Source: Knufia peltigerae (Eukaryota > Ascomycota > Eurotiomycetes > Chaetothyriales > Trichomeriaceae). Taken from it: a DNA stretch of 64,000 nt. This document shows, piece by piece, positions 55,630-64,000 of the stretch. Under the pieces are notes generated by a model. That model worked only from the letters and a program-made list of their open reading frames with translations, searched no databases and was not told the DNA's origin. Where the stretch lies: assembly GCA_030247855.1 (NCBI GenBank), contig JAPDRN010000003.1, forward strand, positions 682,001-746,000, given 5' to 3'. Position numbers and translations under genes: made by a program. How positions within the stretch are numbered: the stretch's first letter is position 1; the number at the start of each line of letters is the position of its first letter.

Positions 55630-58270
55630 CTACCCCTTGAGCTTGTCCAAAGTGTAGGCGATTTTGGACCCGATCGAGGCGAGGCGAGCCCCCAAGTCCG
55701 CACTGGCGGCGGTACCATCAGGCGGCGGGACCGACGGATCCGTCCCAGGTTGCACGCTCTCGCGGCTTTCGATCCCCCGCGCGGCAGGGTCCGATCCCAG
55801 GCACGATGCTCCGATCCTGCCGACTCTCCACCCCGTGGTGACTCTCACGCGCCGACTGCAAATGTATTGGAAACCTGGATCCCGGTCCAGAAGGGGTCGA
55901 CGGTGGCTCACGTTGGACGTCGGCACGGCTCGCAACCCGGTGCGTCCACTTTCGGGGTGGACTCGATAGGTCTGGCCGACAGGATCGAGCTTGACACTGT
56001 CATCCAAGGCAGCACCCGGCCGCTCGGTGGTGACGTTCGTCTTCGGGACCCCAAACTCTCCTCCGACGGATCGCAGACCGACGTGCTGCGGTCGGAGGTG
56101 TCACCTTCGATACAGTTCCCACCGACGATGACAAAGGCCGCGGTCTGCGGAGAATCGCAGAGGTGCCGTGTCCAGTCTTTCACTCGGATGTCCACCGGAA
56201 TCGAACGCTCCTTGTTCCCGTGTAAAAAAGCTGGCGAGAAATCCGTCGTTCCCCATGCCGGTCGTGCCCAGTCTTTCCAGGACGACGCAGACGAGATCCG
56301 CCATGTCCGATCGATGTGTTTTGTGTTCTTTCCAAGCGGACACGATATCCTGTGGATCGGTACTTCGCAGAGCCTGCGCGAAGCGGTTCCCCCAAACCGT
56401 ATCCTGCCACCGTGGGCACGTACATTACAGTACAGGCTGGACTGTATCCAAAAGGAGCAATTGTTTCAGACTGATGCGTCGTGCATTTCCAGTACAATGG
56501 CTGATTTCAACTCCAAGCTCCAGAGACAAGACGTCCGGATTCGCTCGGCCAGGGTTCAACCTCCATTTATCCAAGATGCTCTGCTTCCACGTCGTCTCGG
56601 GTAACCTTTTTCTGCGTTCCAACGACAGATACCGTTAACATCTTTGAAATTGATAGGCCAGCACTCCTAGTGTCCATTCTCCAATACGCTTTGGCAGTAC
56701 CCAGCCTTCCCATCCTGTTCCCAAAGCGCCTCTCGAAGTCGTCCATGGTGAAGGAACAAGAGGCGTTGTCTCTGAAAGCTATTCCAATCAAAAGGAGGTC
56801 GTCCCTTTTCATGAAATTTCTCCCATTGGGTTGTCCGATGCGCGACGATACGTCGGGTAGATCGGAGAAGCTATACCAGTGACAGAGTGTGGAACTCGGG
56901 ATAAGCTCGTTGGCCACAGTATCGGCTCGAACGATCGCACCCTTTGAGACATTATACTGTCTGATTAAAGCCGAGGAATGGTCTGAAGGAATCGGCCAGA
57001 CTGGGCCCTAGATATCGGCAAAATCCTCGATCCTGCTGAGGATATATAGGCCCGATGATTCTGTCATAGGCTGGCCAATTTGAAGCTCTTTGGGAGAATA
57101 TCCTTGGAATGTCCAAACGAGATTTCGGTCGAGGAAATTATGAAGACAGGCAAGCCGTCTCAATGTGCAATTGACATGGAGCCCGTTGCTATCCAGTCCC
57201 TGGACGGTGATGATAGGCATGTCCTTTTGGAGATGATTCAGATCAAAGCGCGACCCATGTGAAACGACGTACGAGACGAGACTGAGATCAAGTACAGTCG
57301 CTGTCATTCTACACAATGCTGGAACCGCTTCCGGTGATAACTCTGGAGCTGGAGTCTGTAGGAATTGGAAGACCTTTGAAAATGATACGTGCATATGCTC
57401 CCAGGCACAATGAACCATAGATTCGAATGTCCTAACTCGGGTATGGTTCACGTCGACAGCGAAAACCTCCATGTCAGACCTGAGAGTTTGACCAAATTCC
57501 TGCGGAATTCGAACGACTTCTGCGACCGGTTTGTTCGGATGCTTTACCAGGAAATTGAAGCTGTCATGGCTAAAATCAGCTGTCTTTAACGCCTCAAGAG
57601 ATTCTATCGCTTGGCATATCATGAGATAACTCTTCAGAGGCTCACCAGGAATTGTTGATTCTCATTCCAACCAGGGCCCGCGTAGCCAAGAGACTCAGAC
57701 GTAAGATTCCGACTATCCTCAAGCGCCGACTGTAATTTCCTGGCCACGGCTTGCTTTCTCTGGTCAAGAGGGCTACTCGAAACCTGCTGGTCGTGCAGGC
57801 TGTATGAGCCCCGACACCGAGAGAACTCGGAGGCCTCTATCACTGTCTCTTCCAAAGATTTGGTTTTGGAATGGAATGATCGCGGATTGACAATATGCAG
57901 ATCATCATCGTAGTCCTTCAGATCGACCTGAGAAGTTTAGGGCTGGGTGGCATATTTCGGAGGCGATAACGGCCGACCATCATCTAGTTCCAACTCTGGC
58001 GGAGTATCAAAGTCGGTAGGATAAGTTCTTATAGGGCTAGAATTGAAGTCTGGGCTTAGGGGTGATTCTGGATCCATCGCGAGGCTTGCTGTCCGAATGA
58101 CGTGAACGGTCTCCTTCCGCCTCACAGTTATAGTCGGCGAGGGTTGTACCGTCCTCGAGCTGTCTTCCAGCCCATATGAGCCGCTGTACGTCAATATCAA
58201 GCCCGCTTCGTGATGCCAACTTCTCTTTTGACTTTCTTGATGGTTTCAGTTGCCTCCAAATCACGCTCGA
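55630..58270 (-). pseudogene. Decayed gene with ubiquitin-like N-terminus
   Basis: On the minus strand a long protein can be followed only by changing frame. 58262 to about 58226 encodes LEATETIKKVK; one frame over, about 58231-58130, comes QRLIWAGRQLEDGTTLADYN, nearly the core of ubiquitin; a third frame gives KETVHVIR, the last ubiquitin strand. Downstream blocks lie at 57635-57930 and 57011-57615. The latter hits a TAG (57008-57010) and continues in the same frame to about 56620 (LCHWYSFSD, DLLLIGIAF). After another frameshift comes ELGVEISHCTGNARRISLK; a TAA (56425-56427) follows, with the same frame running on to about 56104. A last shift leads to SPQTAAFVIVGGNC and a tail ending near 55630. 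The body resembles an unnamed fungal protein type I have seen before, but I cannot name its function. Confidence 0.75.
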
Positions 58271-59053
58271 GATTAGCTCATGTAACGCATTCCAACTTCC
58301 TCGACTTTGCTCACGGGTCCACGACCATGCCTGAAAGCAAGCTTCACAGACGTAAACTCCTCAATTCGTGAAACGCGTAGGCAACTCGAGCGGTGTGTCG
58401 TGATTTGTTGTTCGGCTTCCTACAGTTGATGCCTTGTTTTTCATTCTGTTCCAGCAGTTTGTGAATACTCTCCATCATCTATTTCAGCTGCATCCAGAGG
58501 ATGGCAAGCTGCGCCCATGCCGAGCCGGGGAATACATGTTGCCGCTATTAGTGTTTGGTCTTCGACACCTACTGTACTAGAAACGGCCAAATGGAAAGTT
58601 GCAATCGTCTCTTGTTGTTCATTGGCGAAATGTGAATTGACTAGACATTAGCCGACAGCATCAAAACCATGGGGTGTCAATTTTCCGTGTCTGCATGGGT
58701 GAAGGGGCAATTGATAACGTGTGTAGACGCTGGGAGTACTGTACATTCTTACAAGGATGTAGATCCCATCATGCTCGTACTCTCGTACTACGAGAATCTG
58801 ATGAAGACAGATGTCAGTGATGACGGAAGTTTTGATTTTCGACGTCATCGTTCCGCGGTCATGTCGAAAAGTTGTAATAAGCCAGGCATCAGTATTTCAT
58901 ACAAACTGTAGGTATTATATCTAATTAGATCCTCTTCTTCGTCTTGACCTTTTCAACCCTGATTCTCCCCGACAAAAATACCCTACCCAACCGGCACTTT
59001 CTTCTCTGCGGTCTGAATACACTGTACAATCATATTCAAAAGAAAAACACAAT
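58271..59053. other. Intergenic region upstream of the I78-like gene
   Basis: About 780 bp. No intact gene; the left part may contain the lost start of the decayed gene. The 80-codon frame at 58669-58911 has no family resemblance. Confidence 0.4.
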
Positions 59054-59400
59054 ATGCCTCTCGTCGTCCCAGGTATCAACTCCAAGGACTCATCCTCGAC
59101 AGACTCGTGGATGACCAAACTCATGGGCAAAAAACTGTCCGACTCCTCCTCCTCCGACGCTTCGAGTTTCGCCAAAAAGGATCTACCACAAAACCATCGC
59201 ATCGTCGATCACGAAGGTGGTATGATGACAATGGATCATAATCCTGATAGGTAACAAACAACCCTTCACCACACCACACACCTTACTTACTCAACCTATA
59301 CAATAACTTTGGTCAAAAGACTAATCTATTTTTTGTCATCACCAGACTAAACATTCATGTCGACAAGGATGGCACGGTCAGAAAAGTGACTCACGGTTGA
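59054..59400 (+). CDS. Small I78-type peptidase inhibitor-like protein
   Basis: Two exons, 59054-59250 and 59346-59400; 83 aa. The C-terminal half, LPQNHRIVDHEGGMMTMDHN then PDRLNIHVDKDGTVRKVTHG, matches the I78 inhibitor pattern (xDRLNVxxDxxGxVxxVxxG), completed across the intron. The N-terminal 45 residues are Ser/Asp/Lys-rich and probably disordered. No signal peptide is visible, so it should be intracellular, unlike secreted elastase inhibitors of the family. The target protease is unknown. Confidence 0.85.
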
Positions 59401-59872
59401 AAAAAAAATCCATATACCATCGTATCGGATAACAAGGAATATGGATTATGGACATATTGACCCTCAAAGTATCAAGTAAAATATGTATCCCATGCTCCGT
59501 GGAATGCGATGAAAAGACATACATGCACACGAGATTAAATGAATATGATTTTCTTCGACGTCTATTACAATATACACACTTACACTTCAAGACTTTATTG
59601 CTTCGTAAACATTGTTGACTTGGTACCTCAATATTTTGTAACATCTGGTAATACTAATACCAATACTAGAGAGTACTGACTCGGTAGGGCAGTCTATCAT
59701 CACCCCTTCTGCTACGACCTAGATACTTCCATATAGATGTAATACTCCCAGTTCAATCCATCAATCCATATTTCTTCTTTCGCCAGCAATGGGGGGCTGA
59801 TATCTTCAATCCATCTAAACCCCCTCTCAGCTCCTTTTTCCAGTCGATTATCCAAATACCCGTCCACAATTT
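59401..59872. other. Convergent intergenic region
   Basis: About 470 bp AT-rich spacer between convergent gene ends, with a TACTAATACCAATACTA run near 59651. No gene. Confidence 0.4.
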
Positions 59873-62800
59873 CTACGCCTCCTTCAAAGCTCTAAGGGCT
59901 CTCTGCATCCCATTCAGTCTTTCTCTCTCCCTCACCACCATGGCCGAAGCCAACCTCTTGACCTCTTCTTTCCCCCAACTCTCTCTCCACGTAGTCCAAC
60001 CTGCGAGTTCACTAACCACGACTTCCTGTGTATATCTCAATTCTCTCCCCAACATGTCAACTTCAATTTCATTCTTTGCAATCTTCTTTTCTACATCCCT
60101 CTTTGCTTTGGCCTTGCTTTCCTCACTCCCAGGGAAATTGATACCACCGAGGACGCCCTTCCTGACCACCTGGCCATTGGCCAAGTTCAACCTTCCCTTG
60201 TCAATACTCTTCTGTAACGTGCCGATCCGTTCAATAAGTTGACCAGGTCGAAGCAATGCACCTTGCACCGCCGCAATCGTACTGTGGAAGCTGCTCATGC
60301 TCAAAACATAACTTGCCAATGGATTCGATGCGTTCTCCGTGTGCATCTGACTCGCCACACGGATGAATGTATCGACGTGGATCCTGGGCAAAGTCGTCGC
60401 CGGTGTCCCCATGGACGCAAATGCCACAGCGCACAAACTCAAACTCTCGGCCAAATCTGCCTGCGCTTGGACATACAAGTGTCCCCGTCGGACAATGGCA
60501 CGGGTACTGTTGTTCACACGACGGACCATTTCGCGAGAATGCGAGATAAGATTGTCCACGGCAAGAACATCGCCATGGTTGGTGAGTGGCTCGTAATCAT
60601 CGCTGATCTTTTCCTGCACGAGCTCGGCCTTGAGGCGTGCACGCTCGGCCATCTGGTCCGGAAGCATGTCGGGCACGAGGAAAAACTCCCAGAGCATTTC
60701 GTGCGTGGAGAAAGTCGGGTGATTCATGAGGATCTTGAGGAATCGGTCGAGATGAGTTTGGGCGTCGTACAGAACGGCACGGGAAGGGCGTGAGTGAAGT
60801 TGAAATGGACTACGGAAATTCGAGGCGAGAACCGTGGGCATGTAGGAGGCCGGGTGATCCATCGAAAGCCATTTGGCAAGGTTTTCAAAGTCCTGGAGAG
60901 CTCGGCGACTCGTGGTAATGGTGTAGGTCGTGCTTGACACAGCCGGATTCGGTGCGCCAGACTTCAAGATGTACCGCGTTGAGCCATCCTCGACAAAGAA
61001 AGACCGGACTATGGATGTTATACGGCCGGTCATGTCTGCCACATTTGAAGGTGAAAAGAGGGTTAGATCGTCGATGCGATTTCGCACCTCGTCATCTTTG
61101 GCCAATTCGACAGCCGTCAAACCTCTTGCTTCGCGGAGATGTGTGTCTATTCTCGAGTCGCCAAGAAATATGCGCACCATATCAATCCGGCCATATTTGC
61201 TTGCAAGCATCAAAGGAGTAAACTTCTTGTCATTCATGGCATTCACATCGACCTCGCAGTATTGAAGTAAGCGCTGCATTATTGTTGCATCATTGACGAT
61301 ATGAAGCAAGGAGTTGCCCTTGTTGTCAGTGTGGTCTTCCAACCGTAATGGACCGTCGTCACCCTGGGCCTGCTTCGCGGCTATAAGAGCTTCAGAAACC
61401 ATATTGCTATATTCGTTATGGTCGTACGTTCGACAAATCGCAAAGAGAGGTGTATGTCCGATTTTATCTTTTTGTCGCCAGGGTAGCACATTGGCAAGTC
61501 TTTTGATCAAGCTAGGGGTGTTAAAGATATAGTGGGCCACACTGCGCCCTCGAGAATCTTTGACGGCGAGGTATTCCCTGAAGCGTGTCTCGTTGGTATT
61601 CTGCTCGGCAAAATCGAGAAGAATATTGACCAGCTCAGTATTCGCACCTTGGACTGCTGCACTGAGTAGGGTTGCTCCATCTTGAGTGGTATCGTCGAGG
61701 ATGTCTTCCGTCCCGTAATGTTCGTGAAGACTTAACAGATACAGTAAGGATTGTGGCTGTTGACTTTCCACGGCCATCATAAGCACAGAATTACCAACTC
61801 CGTCTTGCGTTTGTGCCAGGCTTTGAACAGATGTATCCCCTTCGATACCACTGAGACTGGTCTCAATTGTAGCAGCTCTAGACGAGAGTGAAAAGGCTGA
61901 AGATATCGACATGCTCCTAGCCGCCATCTTGACTTTTTTCTTCTGTTTGGGCGTAGACAGACTTCTCTCCGCGGCTTGAAATGGAAAGACATGTGCTAGG
62001 CCACCTTCACTAGAGTTTGTCCGTGAAAGAGAATCCCGAGGAGTCGAAACTGCGGACAGTGTCGTCTTTCTTGAAAGCGAGAGCTCGATAGGTTCATCCA
62101 TAAAGTCATCGGTGAGGATGGCTGATTCTTCAAAGACAGACTTCACGTCTTCAACCCTGCCGTCCTTGACCGCGTTCCAGAGCATCTGGTTTTGTTTAGA
62201 TGCCTTGCGTAAGCCACCTGCATCTCGTGCGAGATAGGTCAAGACGGCCTCCAGTGTACTCAACGAGTATCCTATTTCGCCACTTTCGACATCATCGATG
62301 TAGATGAAGCGCTGCATGTATGCCAGTCTGGCCTGGAGATGTCTTACGGAAGACCGGATGACAACAAGGAGTAGAAGGGACACCAGGATATCAGCATTGA
62401 TTGTCATCGCTGCCGCTCGCTTTTCTTCATCCGTGATGCCTTGTTCAGAGACCACCCTCTGAGTTTCAAGCAGAGTATCGAGCATTTCTTGAGGACTGCT
62501 GGCAACTCCCATCTTGCGAAAGACAGCAACTCCGCGGTTTATTCTGCCTATTAAATCCCGCTTGCCTTTTTGTCCATCTTCAATTGCAATTCCAACTTGA
62601 GAGACGTCCAGGCAATCCATCTGGCGCATTCGTCGGTCGAGTTCTTGATCTTGAGCTTTGTAAAAGGCGCACAATCGTGGGAACAGCAGTTGATCGTGAA
62701 CATACTCTGCCACGTATCTCTCAATCAGTCGCTCAACGTCGGGACCAGTCAAGTCGGTGGTAGCGCCGAGATACGACAGCTGCTGCTTGTCGACATCCTG

Positions 62801-63634
62801 GAACAAATCAATTGCGGCCGTAACTGCTGTCTCCAGTGCTCGACGCATCAAATCTTCCTCGTCCTCGAAGTACGCTGCGGAATTAAAGGGCAGTTTAAGA
62901 GAGCCGTTGGACTTGATCGAGCCGTTTTCCGAAGTCTGGGTTACGCCATCTAGAGAACCTAAAGTTGGGCTGCGTGATGGGGGTGGAGGCAACGGCTTGC
63001 CCAGCTCTTTGCCAAACTCATTAAACAACCTCTCTAAGCCAGGTTGCATTTGTCGCGCGATCATGGGAAAGCTATTGAGCAACTCGTTGAACGTCTTGAT
63101 GTCTTTCTTCCTCGGGGTTGGCTCGGCCGAGGACGAAGTCGCGGATGGCGGAGGAAGCAGTTTACTCTGTCCGATGATGGCTGGTTTGATAGGTAATGCC
63201 TCGAAGACCCCAGTCAGAGGTTTGCTGATATAATAAACAAGCCATTGCTGCATTTCAGTCCCTGAAGAATAGTATAACAAATCGGTCAAAAGTGTAGCCT
63301 GGGTCAACTGTTTGAACCCCTTATTCGTATACACGATATTCTCTTTCAATATCACAGACCTCCCATTGACCGTGGCGTAAGTTTTCGCTTTCCCACGGTT
63401 ATCACGGACATTTCCCTCTTTCCCTGCCGTCGGGGGAGTGATGCGCAGGATGTGACTCCCCAGGAAGTCCTCATCGTCAGCCTGGTCCGCATAGCGCTTG
63501 TTCGTCTCACGGTCCTGGCCGTATAGAAGCGACTCGGTGGTAGGTACGAGTAGGACATAATTCTGCGATGCTAGAGCATGCCCTAGCACACTACTCTGAA
63601 AGAGCGCGCGCAGAAAAGGATTCAGGACGGGCAT
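59873..63634 (-). CDS. VPS9-domain, ankyrin-repeat and PX-domain protein (Rab5-type GEF)
   Basis: Single exon, 1253 aa. About residues 265-470 form a VPS9-like region (IDLFQDVDKQQLSYLGATTD, YVHDQLLFPRLCAFYK, ADILVSLLLLVVIRSSVRHL, RFIYIDDVESGEIGYSLSTL), which in its family activates Rab5/Vps21-type GTPases. Ankyrin repeats follow at about 610-850 (VLMMAVESQQPQSLLYLLSL, ATLLSAAVQGANTELVNILL, KFTPLMLASKYGRIDMVRIF). A PX-like domain lies near 885-1000 (TYTITTSRRALQDFENLAKW, LHSRPSRAVLYDAQTHLDRF), binding endosomal phosphoinositides. The C-terminus is coiled. The domain order is like animal ANKRD27/Varp plus PX, known in filamentous fungi. It acts in endosomal traffic. Confidence 0.9.
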   Translation of the reverse strand: MPVLNPFLRALFQSSVLGHALASQNYVLLVPTTESLLYGQDRETNKRYADQADDEDFLGSHILRITPPTAGKEGNVRDNRGKAKTYATVNGRSVILKENIVYTNKGFKQLTQATLLTDLLYYSSGTEMQQWLVYYISKPLTGVFEALPIKPAIIGQSKLLPPPSATSSSAEPTPRKKDIKTFNELLNSFPMIARQMQPGLERLFNEFGKELGKPLPPPPSRSPTLGSLDGVTQTSENGSIKSNGSLKLPFNSAAYFEDEEDLMRRALETAVTAAIDLFQDVDKQQLSYLGATTDLTGPDVERLIERYVAEYVHDQLLFPRLCAFYKAQDQELDRRMRQMDCLDVSQVGIAIEDGQKGKRDLIGRINRGVAVFRKMGVASSPQEMLDTLLETQRVVSEQGITDEEKRAAAMTINADILVSLLLLVVIRSSVRHLQARLAYMQRFIYIDDVESGEIGYSLSTLEAVLTYLARDAGGLRKASKQNQMLWNAVKDGRVEDVKSVFEESAILTDDFMDEPIELSLSRKTTLSAVSTPRDSLSRTNSSEGGLAHVFPFQAAERSLSTPKQKKKVKMAARSMSISSAFSLSSRAATIETSLSGIEGDTSVQSLAQTQDGVGNSVLMMAVESQQPQSLLYLLSLHEHYGTEDILDDTTQDGATLLSAAVQGANTELVNILLDFAEQNTNETRFREYLAVKDSRGRSVAHYIFNTPSLIKRLANVLPWRQKDKIGHTPLFAICRTYDHNEYSNMVSEALIAAKQAQGDDGPLRLEDHTDNKGNSLLHIVNDATIMQRLLQYCEVDVNAMNDKKFTPLMLASKYGRIDMVRIFLGDSRIDTHLREARGLTAVELAKDDEVRNRIDDLTLFSPSNVADMTGRITSIVRSFFVEDGSTRYILKSGAPNPAVSSTTYTITTSRRALQDFENLAKWLSMDHPASYMPTVLASNFRSPFQLHSRPSRAVLYDAQTHLDRFLKILMNHPTFSTHEMLWEFFLVPDMLPDQMAERARLKAELVQEKISDDYEPLTNHGDVLAVDNLISHSREMVRRVNNSTRAIVRRGHLYVQAQADLAESLSLCAVAFASMGTPATTLPRIHVDTFIRVASQMHTENASNPLASYVLSMSSFHSTIAAVQGALLRPGQLIERIGTLQKSIDKGRLNLANGQVVRKGVLGGINFPGSEESKAKAKRDVEKKIAKNEIEVDMLGRELRYTQEVVVSELAGWTTWRESWGKEEVKRLASAMVVRERERLNGMQRALRALKEA

Positions 63635-64000
63635 CCAGGCACGATGCGCCTTGGTGTTGGGATGTAGGTCATCGAGGCGTCATCAGGGAGGCATATGAGT
63701 TGACGAACTTCGTCGAGAACAGAGTCGTAAAGAGAAGATAACACAGTATACTATGGGAAAGGGATGCGATTGTGTTGAGCTTAGAATTGGTGAGAGTAAG
63801 ATGGTATGGGTGTTTGGAGGAATGCCACATGCCTAGAAAGGATGAACATCCAGGCTCCTCCAATTTCTTCCCCAGTATTTCGCTTACACCCGGCAATGTC
63901 CTTGGCATCGAAGTACCTGGGAACCGGTACCCCGTACAACACTCCAATACAAGAGCCGTCTGATCAGGGAATCACGGCTTTGTCCGGATTAATACTCTAT
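63635..64000. other. Upstream region at the right window edge
   Basis: About 365 bp containing the VPS9-protein promoter. No other gene supported before the edge. Confidence 0.4.

Noticed and set aside
1..64000. CRISPR arrays, rRNA, intact transposons or viral insertions
   Set aside because: No direct repeat arrays, rRNA-like stretches, terminal repeats with transposase, or reverse transcriptase motifs were seen.

Overview
The window is nuclear DNA of a filamentous ascomycete (Pezizomycotina; Eurotiomycetes or a close relative is a guess). Genes carry many short introns (about 48-100 bp, GT..AG). The proteins are typical of moulds: Zn2Cys6 regulators, a P450, a siderophore MFS transporter, a TRP-type vacuolar channel, Spc25, Tim44, Ric1, Dre2 and Sgt2. 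Exon structures were built by hand from splice signals and reading phase; every multi-exon model closes in frame.

Region 1 (1-14.8 kb) is an accessory, cluster-like stretch of eight genes: a metal-dependent amidohydrolase (5' end cut by the window edge), a cytochrome P450, a short-chain dehydrogenase, a DapA-type aldolase/lyase, an ornithine-aminotransferase-like PLP enzyme, a penicillin-acyltransferase-like Ntn hydrolase (peptidase C45 type) and two divergent Zn2Cys6 regulators. Six of them form three head-to-head pairs (P450/SDR, aminotransferase/C45, TF/TF). No PKS, NRPS or transporter is visible. The chemistry suggests breakdown or tailoring of an amide- or amino-acid-like compound; the substrate is unknown. 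This is the best candidate for an undescribed system.

Region 2 (15-24 kb) holds mostly housekeeping genes: an Stf2/Tma10-like protein whose start codon is split by an intron, the cytosolic Fe-S assembly factor DRE2, porphobilinogen synthase HEM2, a small secreted beta/gamma-crystallin-like protein and a GH47 alpha-1,2-mannosidase. A 3.8 kb gene-poor stretch follows (23.6-27.4 kb).

Region 3 (27.4-54.7 kb) holds a third Zn2Cys6 regulator, the golgin RUD3, kinetochore SPC25, a YVC1-type channel, a GPI-anchored-like Ser/Thr-rich protein, the co-chaperone SGT2 (start codon alone in its first coding exon), an APH-family kinase-like protein, an unidentified multi-span membrane protein, a siderophore transporter with SreA-type GATA sites in its promoter, RIC1, and mitochondrial uS11m and TIM44 as a divergent pair.

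Region 4 (54.7-64 kb) contains a decayed gene with a recognisable ubiquitin-like N-terminus broken by frameshifts and in-frame stops (55.6-58.3 kb), a small intracellular I78-type inhibitor, and a large VPS9/ankyrin/PX protein. No rRNA, convincing tRNA, CRISPR array or intact transposon was found.
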